Assembly (NCBI RefSeq): GCF_029893805.1
Contig: NZ_JARXYP010000002.1
Location: 4,340,001 to 4,404,000, forward strand
Source: Streptomyces sp. SAI-135
GTDB lineage: Bacteria; Actinomycetota; Actinomycetes; Streptomycetales; Streptomycetaceae
Direction: 5' to 3'
DNA: 64,000 nt
The translations under genes and the position numbers were made by a program. Below are positions 14,738-23,306 of the stretch, piece after piece. How positions within the stretch are numbered: position 1 is the stretch's first letter; the number at the start of each line of letters is the position of its first letter. Below the pieces are notes generated by a model. That model was not told the DNA's origin. It was given only the letters and a program-made list of their open reading frames with translations, and made no database searches.

Positions 14738-16582
14738 GTGGACTGGAAGCAAGCATGGTCGACCACCACCAACACCACCACTGCCGCTCTCGATTCGCTC
14801 GCCCCCGTGTGCGCTCCGTTCGCGGCCCGCTGGGACCTTGAGGCAGAGCGACGCAACAAGCTGCGCACACCGGAGCACTTGAAGGCGCTCATGGCCGCGC
14901 AGAAGGAGCACAACGCCGCGCGCTCCACGCACGCCACCGCCAAGTCACAGCAACTCACCGCGCGGGCCGCGTCCAACAACCCGTTCGCGGCCAGCCGCCG
15001 CGCCGCACGCGTCGCGGCCAAGGCAGCCGCCAAGCACGAGCGCGACACCCGCGCCAAGCTCAAGGCCGCCCGCGTGAACTACCCGACCACGCTCAAGACC
15101 CGCGCTGTGCAGGCGCACGCGGCGCACGCCGTGCCGAGCGCAATCGCGTCCGCCCTCATGTCCACCGCGCACGTCACGGTGTGGCCTGCCGCGACTTCGG
15201 CTGTGCTGATCGGAGCGAACGTGGCCGCGCTCGCGCTCGGGCGCCGCAAGCTGCGGGTGCCGGTGGATGCCTCGCTGTCGCTGGAAGAGCGTCAGCTCAT
15301 GGAGCGGCTCGACCCGACGTACTGGGTGGAACACGCCCCTGATCGCGGCCTGGCCGGCACGGTCACCACACCCCCGGCCATCGAGCCGGGCGGCATCCGC
15401 TGTGAGATCCGCCTGGACGGGCAGTGGACCGTCAAAGCCCTCGTGGAGAAGACCGATTCGGTCCGGGCCCTTTTGGGGGCGCGTACCGCGCTGCGCATAC
15501 GGATCACCTCGGCCTCGCGCGGCGGGTGGGCCGTGGTGACCCTGGCCACGCGGTCGGCAGCCGCAGGCGTCTCCTCGCTGTGGACCCCGGACCGCATTCC
15601 GTCCGACCCGCTGATGATGAGCCTTGCTCTGGACACCGAGACCGGAGATGAGGTCCTGATCCCGTTCGATGAGCGCCTGTTGGTGTCCGGCGCGTCCGGC
15701 ACCGGCAAGTCCTGGTCGTTCCGCCCGCTCATGGCCACCGCCCACCTGCGCGGTGACCTGCTGCTCATCGACGGCAAGGGCGAAGAGGCCAACATCTGGG
15801 AGCCGGTATGCCGCGTCGCCGTGGAACAAGACGAAATCACCAACGCGGTGGACGAGGCGCACGCGGAAATGACCCGCCGCAAGACCGACATGAAAAAGCG
15901 CGGGATCAGCGTGTGGGACGGCCGTCAGCTCACCGTCGTCGTGGACGAGGGACAGGTGATCCTGGCCCTCATCACCAAGGACAAGGACCGACTCCAGCGC
16001 CTCATCGAACTGTCCTCGCTGGGCCGCTCGCGGGGGGTTGTTCTGTGGTGGGCGACCCAGTACCCGCTCACCGATGGGTCCGCCCCGGGAGTGCACAAGC
16101 TGATCGCGCCGAACCTCCTCACGAGGTTCTCGCTGCGGGTGGCCGGCACGACACAGGCACAGGTCGCGCTGGATGACTGCGCGCACTACGCGCCGCACCA
16201 GATCCCCGACGGCCGTGAGTACCGGGGGCACGGCTACCTCAAGGGCTACGGGCCGCGCATGCTGCGCACCTGGACCCTGGACGACGCGGGCGTGCGCACC
16301 CTGCCCAAGTCGATCTGGTCCCCCGCGCCGTCCACGGGCGGCCAGCCGCCGCGCACGCCGCTGCACCTGGTCAAGAACACGCCCGCACCGTCCGGCGCGG
16401 CGACCAACCGGGACAAGGTACTGGGCGCCGTGCAGGCGGGGGCCCGCACCGCAAAGGACGTGGCCGACACGACCGGCCTCAACAAGGGCACCGTCTCCCG
16501 CGAGATCAAGGCCCTGACCGCCCATGGAGCCCTGCGCAGGACCGCCGACGGCATGCTCCTGCCCGGCCAGCAAGCAGCCTGA
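14738..16582 (+). CDS. FtsK/SpoIIIE-type DNA translocase (TraB/TraSA-like transfer protein)
   Basis: 614 residues, GTG at 14738 behind TTGGAGG; the open frame further upstream has no ribosome site. Residues ~1-120 are Ala/Arg-rich helices, followed by one or two membrane helices (~135-170, PSAIASALMSTAHVTVWPAA then TSAVLIGANVAALALG). The motor has Walker A SGASGTGKSWSF (~317-328) and Walker B LTVVVDEGQVI (~398-408). The last 60 residues are a winged helix (AKDVADTTGLNKGTVSREIK), where TraB proteins recognise 8-bp clt repeats. A single TraB-type protein moves double-stranded DNA between Streptomyces mycelia. A perfect-stem terminator follows. Confidence 0.85.
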   Translation: MDWKQAWSTTTNTTTAALDSLAPVCAPFAARWDLEAERRNKLRTPEHLKALMAAQKEHNAARSTHATAKSQQLTARAASNNPFAASRRAARVAAKAAAKHERDTRAKLKAARVNYPTTLKTRAVQAHAAHAVPSAIASALMSTAHVTVWPAATSAVLIGANVAALALGRRKLRVPVDASLSLEERQLMERLDPTYWVEHAPDRGLAGTVTTPPAIEPGGIRCEIRLDGQWTVKALVEKTDSVRALLGARTALRIRITSASRGGWAVVTLATRSAAAGVSSLWTPDRIPSDPLMMSLALDTETGDEVLIPFDERLLVSGASGTGKSWSFRPLMATAHLRGDLLLIDGKGEEANIWEPVCRVAVEQDEITNAVDEAHAEMTRRKTDMKKRGISVWDGRQLTVVVDEGQVILALITKDKDRLQRLIELSSLGRSRGVVLWWATQYPLTDGSAPGVHKLIAPNLLTRFSLRVAGTTQAQVALDDCAHYAPHQIPDGREYRGHGYLKGYGPRMLRTWTLDDAGVRTLPKSIWSPAPSTGGQPPRTPLHLVKNTPAPSGAATNRDKVLGAVQAGARTAKDVADTTGLNKGTVSREIKALTAHGALRRTADGMLLPGQQAA

Positions 16583-16591
16583 CCACAACGT

Positions 16592-16630
16592 CAAGGGCGG
16601 CCCCGTCTCGCCAAAGCCTGGCCGCCCTTG
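16592..16630. terminator. Intrinsic terminator after the translocase gene
   Basis: CAAGGGCGGCC (16592-16602) pairs perfectly with GGCCGCCCTTG (16620-16630), 11 bp, 10 bp after the stop. It separates transfer from replication genes. Confidence 0.7.
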
Positions 16631-16666
16631 TCTCCAGTCCTCAACAGACCCGCGGAGGTCTCCAGC

Positions 16667-17527
16667 ATGACGCAACCGACCACCTTTCGGGGAGAGCATC
16701 TGCGGACCGCTCTCGCCCTGGCCGCATCCGGCCTGCCCGTACTGCCCTTACGGGCCGGGAAGGTGCCGTTCGGCAACTGCCGCCGCTGCGCCAACAACGC
16801 CTGTGGCGGCCGACCCAACATGAAGACCCCCGGACCGTGCACCTGCCCCGGGCCCTGCCACGCGTGGGCCGCCGCGACCACCAACCCAGACGTCATCACT
16901 TCCGGACCCTGGCGGCGCGCATGGCTGCAAGCCGAAGCGGTCGCCTATCACCCGGGCGGAGCCGGGCTGACGGTCGTGGACCTGGACAACGCCGACGCAA
17001 TCGCATGGGCCCGCGAGAACCTGCCCACAACACAGGTCATCCCCACCACCCGGGGCGAGCACTGGCTCTACCTGGGGCGAATGCAGTCCGCGAACGCGGT
17101 CCGGCCCGGTGTGGACATCAAGTCGACTATGGCCTACGCCCGTTGGCTCGGGTTCGGCACCGGCACCATGACCACTCTGCCGGGTGCCGTGCGAGCGCTC
17201 ATCACGAAAGATCCCTCACCGGTCCCGTCGGCGCCGTCCGCCGTCCGTGTGCCCACGTTGACCCGTGGCGAGCAGTGCCCGCACCGCACGCCCGTCTACC
17301 TGGAACGTGGCGTTGCCATGGCAGAGCAGCGCATTACCCAGGCCCGCAGCGCAGTGCACGCCACCGTGTACCGCACCTTCCTGGCCGTGCTCTCCACGCA
17401 CGGCCGGTGCGGATGCCTCACTGACGCGCACGTTGCGCGGCTGTTCACCGCCGCGCAAGCCAAGGGAGAAACCGCCCGTCACTGCACGGACGCCTGGACC
17501 AATGCCCGCACCACGTTGGGACTGTGA
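16667..17527 (+). CDS. Bifunctional DNA primase/polymerase (prim-pol) domain protein
   Basis: 286 residues; ATG at 16667 behind GCGGAGG. The N-terminal prim-pol (AEP) fold shows LALAASGLPVLPLRAGKVPF, a Cys-rich insertion (CRRCANNACGG ... CTCPGPCHAW), VDLDNADAIAWAREN with the metal-binding DLD at about residue 105, and TTRGEHWLYLG and GVDIKSTMAYARWLGFG. The C-terminal ~110 residues are helical. In AICEs the prim-pol protein starts replication of the excised circle, together with the ATPase encoded next (4-base overlap, GTGA). The length fits a stand-alone primase subunit. Confidence 0.83.
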   Translation: MTQPTTFRGEHLRTALALAASGLPVLPLRAGKVPFGNCRRCANNACGGRPNMKTPGPCTCPGPCHAWAAATTNPDVITSGPWRRAWLQAEAVAYHPGGAGLTVVDLDNADAIAWARENLPTTQVIPTTRGEHWLYLGRMQSANAVRPGVDIKSTMAYARWLGFGTGTMTTLPGAVRALITKDPSPVPSAPSAVRVPTLTRGEQCPHRTPVYLERGVAMAEQRITQARSAVHATVYRTFLAVLSTHGRCGCLTDAHVARLFTAAQAKGETARHCTDAWTNARTTLGL

Positions 17528-19005
17528 GCATGGCTGACGACGACAAGACCCCGGCCCGCGAGATCATCACCGAGTACGCGCAGGCGCACTTCCGGTACTT
17601 CCGCACCCCCGACGGCACCGTCTACGCCCAGCGCAAGGGCCACCCCGTGGCCCGTCCGATCCGCTCGCAGGGAACTACGGGCAGCCACCGCCAGGAACTC
17701 ATGGTGGGACTGTTCCGCGACGGGAAAGGCGTCTTCAACGGCAGCGCCCTGAAAGAGGCGCTGGACCTGATCGAGGCACTCGCGCTGAGCGAGGACGTGC
17801 AGCCCGTCTACATCCGCGTTGCTCCGGGCTTTGACGGAGCGACATGGCTGGACCTCGGGCGGGATGACGGACAATCCGTCCGCATCCACCCCACCGGCTG
17901 GGAGATCACCACCCCGGACCCGCGCGAGGTGTGCTGGCGGCGCACCCAGCTCACCGGGGAACTGCCCCTGCCGGCCAAGGACACCAACGGCAAGGGCATC
18001 GATCTCCTTATGCGGCTGTGCAACTTCGCCACCGCCGAGACCGAGTGCCTGGCCATTGCCTGGCTCATCGGCTGCCTCGGTCCGTCGGTGCCCGTTCCGG
18101 CCCCGTTCCTGACCGGCCCGCAGGGAGCGGGCAAGTCCACCGGTGGGCGGATGCTGATCCGGATCGTGGAGGGCATGAGCGGGGACCTGCGCCGGGCCCC
18201 CAAGGATGAAGAGAACCTGATCGCAGCCGTATCGGCGGGATGGGTCACGGCCTTGGACAATCTGTCCCACATGACCCCGGACCTGTCGGATGCGATGTGC
18301 TGCATCGTGACCGGAGCCGAGAACGTCAAGCGGGCGCTGTTCACCGACGGGGACGTGTTCCGCGTCGGCTACCGGCGCCCTCTGCTCCTGACCGGCATCG
18401 ACGTGGGCGTCATCCGCCCCGACCTTGCTGAACGGCTCCTGCCGCTGCGCTTGGAGCGCCCCAAGGTGCGGCGCACCGAGGCCGAGCTGTGGGCGGAGTA
18501 CGCGGAAGTGCTGCCGGTGGTCCTCGGTTCGCTCCTGGACCTCACGGTCAAGGTCCGCGCGGCGAAAGCCGAGACACCCACCGATCTACGGATGGCTGAC
18601 TTCGCGCACCTGTGCGCGCAGTTCGACGCTGCAACCGGGCTCGGAGTCCTCGCCGCCTACCGGGCCAGCCTGGACGACCTGAACGACGACGTGATCGAAG
18701 GTGACCTGCTCGCACAGACCGTCCTGCGTCACGCCGCCACCATCTCCCCAGGCGCAGCACAGCGGATGACGTCCACAGAGTGGCTGCACCTCCTGAGCGG
18801 CCTCTACAACGGCGAGGGAATGCGTCCCCTGCCCAAGGGGTGGCCGACCACCGGGAAGGTGCTCTCTGACCGTCTCAAGCGCCTACAGCCCACCCTGGCC
18901 GCCCGAGGTGTCCTCATCGACTCCGGGCGCACCAGCACGGGCCGCTACCTCGAAATGACCCGTCCAGCCGCACCCGTCCCGCAGGAGCCGAAACGCATGT
19001 TCTGA
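17524..19005 (+). CDS. AAA-type ATPase/replicative helicase-like protein of the element
   Basis: 493 residues from GTG 17524 (an ATG at 17530 is the alternative). Walker A is FLTGPQGAGKSTGG (~194-207) and a Walker-B-like TALDNLSHM follows (~241-249). A sensor-type Arg-rich stretch RPDLAERLLPLRLERPK lies at ~299-315. The N-terminal 180 residues include YFRTPDGTVYAQRKGHPVARP, common in Streptomyces AICE 'ATP-binding proteins' that follow prim-pol genes. I infer a helicase or loader of the element's replication complex. The 442-bp repeat-rich region that follows may be its target. Confidence 0.75.
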   Translation: MSMADDDKTPAREIITEYAQAHFRYFRTPDGTVYAQRKGHPVARPIRSQGTTGSHRQELMVGLFRDGKGVFNGSALKEALDLIEALALSEDVQPVYIRVAPGFDGATWLDLGRDDGQSVRIHPTGWEITTPDPREVCWRRTQLTGELPLPAKDTNGKGIDLLMRLCNFATAETECLAIAWLIGCLGPSVPVPAPFLTGPQGAGKSTGGRMLIRIVEGMSGDLRRAPKDEENLIAAVSAGWVTALDNLSHMTPDLSDAMCCIVTGAENVKRALFTDGDVFRVGYRRPLLLTGIDVGVIRPDLAERLLPLRLERPKVRRTEAELWAEYAEVLPVVLGSLLDLTVKVRAAKAETPTDLRMADFAHLCAQFDAATGLGVLAAYRASLDDLNDDVIEGDLLAQTVLRHAATISPGAAQRMTSTEWLHLLSGLYNGEGMRPLPKGWPTTGKVLSDRLKRLQPTLAARGVLIDSGRTSTGRYLEMTRPAAPVPQEPKRMF

Positions 19006-19447
19006 CCGCCGCGCGGCGGCGGACGCTCTTTGGACAAGCAAGAAGAGCACCGCATCGCAGGAGTGCTCCTCTTGCTGTTCGGTGCGCAGCACCGCCCAAG
19101 GGACGCGCCGCGCAGCGGCCCCCATTCACGCTGTAAGGCGCACCAACTACCAACAGGCAGCCCCTCTCTTGTCCTAAGAGGGAAACGCTGCGTCACGTGC
19201 GTCACACGGGACGCTCAACGGCCTCTGGCCTGCGGATACACGCATGACGCAGACGGATAGTCCCGCGTCATCCTGCGTCATCTGCGTCATCGGATGACGC
19301 AGCCGCATGCCGCATGCATGACGCAGACCCTTGCCACCGCGTCAAGAAAAACCGCAGGTCAGAAGCCTGAATGTCGCTAATGACGCGATGACGCAGAAAT
19401 CCGCACCTCGGACACGCACGGCCATGCCCTCCCTGCTAGGAGCCCCT
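19006..19447. other. Iteron-bearing intergenic region, candidate replication origin
   Basis: No convincing gene. The first 130 bp contain GCGGCG runs. The last 210 bp hold about ten copies of the 8-mer TGACGCAG in both orientations (listed separately). The position between the ATPase and excisionase genes fits an element origin or an excisionase control region. Confidence 0.5.
19188..19396. repeat. Cluster of about ten TGACGCAG iterons
   Basis: Full or one-base-short copies of (A)TGACGCAG or its complement start near 19188, 19198, 19244, 19265, 19273, 19282, 19294, 19318, 19380 and 19388. Spacing of the tight group (19265, 19273, 19282, 19294) is about 8-12 bp. Orientation is mixed, unlike simple tandem iterons. 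Binding by the replication proteins or Xis is inferred. Confidence 0.65.
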
Positions 19448-19687
19448 ATGGCACAGCCGACAGAGCCCGATCCCCGAGCCACCCTCCGAGGCGGCCTCCC
19501 GGACCGGTACCTCACCCCCCATGACATTGCCGAGATCTTCGGCGTGCCCCTCGAAACCGTCTATCAGTGGCGCAGGAAACGCACCGGTCCCCCCGGCTTC
19601 CGCGTCGGCAAGCACGTCCGCTACGACCCCGCCGAAGTAGGGGCCTACGTCATGCAGCTCAAGAGCGCCGGCCGCGTCGCGGCCTAA
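19448..19687 (+). CDS. xis: Excisionase-type helix-turn-helix protein
   Basis: 79 residues; ATG at 19448 behind AGGAG (an in-frame extension to 19331 runs through the iterons). The core YLTPHDIAEIFGVPLETVYQ, then WRRKRTGPPGFRVGKHVRY, then DPAEVGAYV is the MerR/excisionase winged-helix pattern. Located 76 bp before the integrase, it should bend DNA at the att arms and favour excision. The small size and position are standard for AICE Xis proteins. Confidence 0.83.
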   Translation: MAQPTEPDPRATLRGGLPDRYLTPHDIAEIFGVPLETVYQWRRKRTGPPGFRVGKHVRYDPAEVGAYVMQLKSAGRVAA

Positions 19688-19763
19688 CGCAACCTCGCAA
19701 ACCGTCGGGGGTGGCCGTCGAACGGCCACCCCTGCTCCATGCTGGGAAAGGACTCCGCCTCCG

Positions 19764-20999
19764 ATGGCAGGAAGCATTCAAGACCGTTGGTTCAGGACCG
19801 AGACTGCCGTCAGCGGCAAGACCGTCCGTGTCAAGACCGAGCGCCACGGGACCGGCCTGCGCTACAGGGCTCGCTACTTCGCACCCGACGGCAAGCGCAA
19901 GAGCAAGTCGTTCGCTGACGGACAGAAGCGCCTCGCTGAACAGTGGTTGAGCAAGATGGCTGCGGACGTGGCTCGCGGCGACTACATCGACCCGAACGCC
20001 TCCCGGACGTCCTTTCAGGAGTTCGCGGAGGAGTGGCTTGCAAGCCAAAGTGGAGACCCGAACACCCGAGCCTCAATGCAGTCACAACTCAGGCTGCACG
20101 CCTTTCCTCGCATCGGGTCACGTCCGCTCGGGTCGTTCCAGCCGAGCCATATCCGTGAGTTCGTGACCCAGCTCGAAGCCTCCGGCATGTCCGGCGCGTA
20201 CGCCCGTGTGATCTTCTCCAACGTCCGAGCTGTTCTCAGCGCGGCCGTCGAGGACGGCTACCTTCGCCGGAACCCCTGCAACTCCCGCACGGTGACGCTC
20301 CCTGAGATGGGTCTGCGCCGCGTCGTCCCGTGGCAGCCAGAACGCGTTTTTGCCATGCGGGCCGCCATGGTCGAGCGCTTTCGCACCATGGTCGACATGG
20401 GCGCCGGCTGCGGCCTGCGACAGGGCGAGATTCTCGGCCTGAGTGTCGATGAGCTGGACTTCGACACCAACACCTTGCACGTGGTGCAGCAGCTCAAGCT
20501 GAGTCTGAGTAGGCCTGTGTTTGCGCCACCGAAGGGCGGCAAGCTCCGTGATGTGCCTCTACCCGATCCCGTGGCGGAGGCTCTAAAGGAGCACATAGAG
20601 CGCTTTCCGCCCGTCGAGGTCACGCTCCCGTGGATGCGGGCGAACGGCCAGCCCGTGACGAAGCGCCTGATCTTCAGTGGACCCAATGGCGGGCACGTCT
20701 GGCGTACGTCGCTGAACGAGGACCACTGGAAGCCCGCCCTGGCGAAGGTCGGTGTCATCCCGAAGGCCAAGAGCCGCGAGCATGCCGCCGCCCGCGAGCA
20801 CGGCATGCACGCACTTCGGCACTTCTACGCATCCGTCCTCCTGGACGCCGGGGAGAGCATCAAGGCCGTCAGCGAGTACCTCGGGCACTCGGACCCGGGT
20901 CTGACTCTGAAGGTGTATGCGCACCTCATGCCGAGTAGCCGGGACCGGGCCCGAAAGGCTCTCGGGCAAGCGCTCCGGCCGCGAGGTTCGGGGGACTGA
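19764..20999 (+). CDS. int: Tyrosine-type site-specific integrase
   Basis: 411 residues, complete. An N-terminal arm-binding part (1-60), a core-binding SAM-like domain (~60-165, with FQEFAEEWLASQSGDPNTRA and GSRPLGSFQPSHIREFVTQL) and a catalytic domain (~185-400). Catalytic residues: Arg in GCGLRQGEILG, a Lys in the APPKGGKLRD hairpin, His-x-x-Arg in HALRHFYAS, His in LGHSDPGLT and the nucleophile Tyr in LKVYAHLM. The attR core lies 80 bp downstream. Its catalytic half is closely matched by the remnant at 6861, so both elements used the same att site. Confidence 0.92.
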   Translation: MAGSIQDRWFRTETAVSGKTVRVKTERHGTGLRYRARYFAPDGKRKSKSFADGQKRLAEQWLSKMAADVARGDYIDPNASRTSFQEFAEEWLASQSGDPNTRASMQSQLRLHAFPRIGSRPLGSFQPSHIREFVTQLEASGMSGAYARVIFSNVRAVLSAAVEDGYLRRNPCNSRTVTLPEMGLRRVVPWQPERVFAMRAAMVERFRTMVDMGAGCGLRQGEILGLSVDELDFDTNTLHVVQQLKLSLSRPVFAPPKGGKLRDVPLPDPVAEALKEHIERFPPVEVTLPWMRANGQPVTKRLIFSGPNGGHVWRTSLNEDHWKPALAKVGVIPKAKSREHAAAREHGMHALRHFYASVLLDAGESIKAVSEYLGHSDPGLTLKVYAHLMPSSRDRARKALGQALRPRGSGD

Positions 21000-21016
21000 G
21001 GGCCCACAGTGGGCCC
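20999..21016. promoter_or_regulatory. Paired ASGGCCC integrase-arm-like site near attR
   Basis: AGGGCCCACAGTGGGCCC, overlapping the integrase stop codon and 62 bp left of the attR core. Same 18-bp design as 6191, 7982 and 8190. Confidence 0.5.
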
Positions 21017-21029
21017 GGGCCGTGAAAAC

Positions 21030-21064
21030 GCCCCTGAGTGGCGCCATATGCGCAGCTCAGGGGC
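21030..21064. terminator. Bidirectional terminator between int and gpmA
   Basis: GCCCCTGAG (21030-21038) pairs perfectly with CTCAGGGGC (21056-21064). It lies between convergent genes, so it can end both. The element therefore brings a new terminator to gpmA. Confidence 0.6.
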
Positions 21065-21077
21065 ATGATCACAAACC

Positions 21078-21839
21078 CTACTTCTTCTTGCCCTGGTTCT
21101 TGACCGCCTCGATCGCTGCCGCGGCCGCCTCCGGGTCGAGGTACTTGCCGCCCGGGGTCACCGGGTTGAAGGACGCGTCGAGCTCGTAGTAGAGGGGGAT
21201 GCCCGTCGGGATGTTCAGGCCCGCGATGTCGGCGTCGGAGATGCCGTCCAGGTGCTTGACCAGGGCGCGGAGGCTGTTGCCGTGGGCCGCCACCAGGACC
21301 GTGCGGCCGGCCAGGAGGTCCGGGACGATGCCGTCGTACCAGTACGGGAGCATGCGGACGACGACGTCCTTCAGGCACTCCGTGCGGGGGCGCAGCTCCG
21401 GCGGGATGGAGGCGTAGCGGGGGTCGGCGGACTGGGAGAACTCCGTGCCGTCCTCGAGGGGCGGGGGCGGGGTGTCGTAGGAGCGGCGCCACAGCATGAA
21501 CTGCTCCTCGCCGAACTCCGCGAGGGTCTGGGCCTTGTCCTTGCCCTGGAGGGCGCCGTAGTGGCGCTCGTTCAGGCGCCAGGAGCGGTGGACCGGGATC
21601 CAGTGGCGGTCCGCGGACTCCAGCGCCAGCTGGGCGGTGCGGATCGCGCGCTTCTGGAGGGACGTGTGGACCACGTCGGGCAGGAGGTCGGCGTCCTTCA
21701 GGAGCTCGCCGCCGCGGACTGCCTCCTTCTCGCCCTTCTCGTTGAGGTTGACGTCCACCCAGCCGGTGAACAGGTTCTTCGCGTTCCATTCGCTCTCGCC
21801 GTGGCGGAGGAGGATCAGCTTGTACGGTGCGTCGGCCAT
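21078..21839 (-). CDS. gpmA: 2,3-bisphosphoglycerate-dependent phosphoglycerate mutase
   Basis: 253 residues from ATG 21839. The phosphohistidine motif LILLRHGESEWNAKNLFTG is at the N-terminus. WMP-type residues follow: RRSYDTPPPPL, LKDVVVRMLPYWYDGIVPDL and VLVAAHGNSLRALVKHLDG with the second catalytic His. It interconverts 3- and 2-phosphoglycerate in glycolysis. The 3' end, coding for QGKKK and stop, is the integration site of the element; because the element brings an identical 18 bp, the protein end is unchanged. Starts with a Met seven codons further upstream lack a ribosome site. Confidence 0.95.
   Translation of the reverse strand: MADAPYKLILLRHGESEWNAKNLFTGWVDVNLNEKGEKEAVRGGELLKDADLLPDVVHTSLQKRAIRTAQLALESADRHWIPVHRSWRLNERHYGALQGKDKAQTLAEFGEEQFMLWRRSYDTPPPPLEDGTEFSQSADPRYASIPPELRPRTECLKDVVVRMLPYWYDGIVPDLLAGRTVLVAAHGNSLRALVKHLDGISDADIAGLNIPTGIPLYYELDASFNPVTPGGKYLDPEAAAAAIEAVKNQGKKK
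21079..21096. repeat. attR core inside the gpmA 3' end
   Basis: TACTTCTTCTTGCCCTGG, identical to 8064-8081. As the reverse complement it covers the last five codons and the first two bases of the gpmA stop. Confidence 0.75.
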
Positions 21840-21992
21840 GCGTATGAGCGTAATCCACACCCCCGGTCCGGGTGGAGGCCCGCTCGGCAGACGGACGGTT
21901 GACGGGATCTGTTAATTGAGTGGCCTGCCGCCATCCCCGTTTCGTAAGTTGTGCTCACCGCTTGGGACACTTACAAACACGGGGGACCGTCC

Positions 21993-23255
21993 ATGCCACT
22001 CGCCACCCTGAGACGCGCCGGCCGCGAGACCGTCTCCGGGCTTCCCCGCGCGTTCTGGTGGCTGTGGACCAGCACCCTCGTCAACCGCCTGGGCGCCTTC
22101 GTCGCCACCTTCATGGCCCTCTATCTCACCCTCGACCGCGGCTACTCCGCCTCCTACGCCGGTCTCGTCGCCTCGCTGCACGGGCTGGGCGGGGTCGTGT
22201 CGTCCATCGGCGCCGGGGTGATGACCGACCGGCTGGGGCGGCGACCCACCCTGCTGGTCGCGCAGTCCGCCACCGCCGCCTCCGTCGCGCTGCTCGGGTT
22301 CATGCACCACCCCGTCGCGATCGCCGCCGTCGCGTTCCTGGTCGGCATGGCCTCCAACGCCTCCCGGCCGGCCGTGCAGGCGATGATGGCCGACATCGTG
22401 CGCCCCGAGGACCGGGTGCGGGCCTTCTCCCTCAACTACTGGGCCATCAACCTCGGCTTCGCCGTCTCCTCCATGGGCGCCGGTTTCATCGCCGAGTACA
22501 GCTATCTCGCGGGCTTCCTGATCGAGGCCGGGATGACCGCCGTCTGCGCGGTCGTCGTCTTCCTCAAGCTGCCCGAGTCACGGCCCGCCACGGCGCACGC
22601 CGAGAAGGCCCCAGACGACGTCCGCCTCGGCACCGTCCTGCGCGACGGACGGTTCATGAGCGTCGTGGGACTGTCCTTCCTCGTCGCCGTGATCTTCCAG
22701 CAGGGGTCCATAGGGCTGCCCGTCGCGATGGGCGAGGCCGGGTTCACCGCCGCCGACTACGGCCTGGCCATCGCCCTCAACGGCGTTCTGATCGTCGCGC
22801 TCCAGATCCCGGTGACCCGGTTCATCCAGGACCGGGATCCCCAGCGGCTCCTCGTCGTCTCGTCCCTGCTCGCGGGATACGGCTTCGGACTCACCGCCTT
22901 CGCCGGGTCCGTCGGCCTGTTCGCCCTCACCGTGTGCGTGTGGACCCTGGGCGAGATGATCAACGCGCCCACCCAGACCGGCCTCGTCGTCCGTCTCTCC
23001 CCCGCCCACGGGCGCGGCCGCTACCAGGGCATGTACACACTGTCCTGGTCCGTCGCCGCCCTCGTGGCGCCCCTGATGTCCGGTTTCGTCATCGACCGGT
23101 TCGGGGCGGAGTGGCTGTGGGGTCTGTGCGCGGTCGTCGGGACGGCGGCGGCGGTGGGCTACGCCGCCCTGATGCGCCGGCTGTCCCGGGAGACGGCCAC
23201 CGGGACCGCCGTACCCGAGAAGCCCGCCGCCGCGGCCGAGGCCAGCGCGGCCTGA
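21993..23255 (+). CDS. Major facilitator superfamily transporter
   Basis: 420 residues, ATG at 21993 behind GGGGGA. Twelve membrane helices are readable. The MFS loop 2-3 motif is GAGVMTDRLGRRPTLLV, and NYWAINLGFAVSSMGAGFIA belongs to helix 5. A long cytosolic loop at the middle (~190-215) is usual. The family around this gene in Streptomyces is annotated as a drug-type exporter, but no substrate can be read from the sequence. It is divergent from gpmA with a 150-bp gap that contains GTAAGT / ACTTAC arms near 21945-21975. Confidence 0.85.
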   Translation: MPLATLRRAGRETVSGLPRAFWWLWTSTLVNRLGAFVATFMALYLTLDRGYSASYAGLVASLHGLGGVVSSIGAGVMTDRLGRRPTLLVAQSATAASVALLGFMHHPVAIAAVAFLVGMASNASRPAVQAMMADIVRPEDRVRAFSLNYWAINLGFAVSSMGAGFIAEYSYLAGFLIEAGMTAVCAVVVFLKLPESRPATAHAEKAPDDVRLGTVLRDGRFMSVVGLSFLVAVIFQQGSIGLPVAMGEAGFTAADYGLAIALNGVLIVALQIPVTRFIQDRDPQRLLVVSSLLAGYGFGLTAFAGSVGLFALTVCVWTLGEMINAPTQTGLVVRLSPAHGRGRYQGMYTLSWSVAALVAPLMSGFVIDRFGAEWLWGLCAVVGTAAAVGYAALMRRLSRETATGTAVPEKPAAAAEASAA

Positions 23256-23306
23256 TCGGGTCCGGACCCGTACCCGGTGCCGGACCCGGCCCCGTACCCG
23301 GTGGCG

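Larger units (their letters stand above)
8064..21096. mobile_element. Complete AICE-type integrative conjugative element in the gpmA 3' end
   Basis: Bounded by identical 18-bp cores (8064-8081 and 21079-21096). It carries integrase and excisionase next to attR, a primase-polymerase and AAA ATPase for replication, a TraB/FtsK-type translocase plus small spread proteins for double-stranded DNA transfer between mycelia, a KorSA-like GntR repressor, and cargo (two nucleases and a GNAT enzyme). About 13 kb, within the usual AICE size range. Because the core contains the gpmA stop codon, integration leaves gpmA intact. The left neighbour is an integrase remnant of a related element, so this is a tandem accretion. 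Confidence 0.8.
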
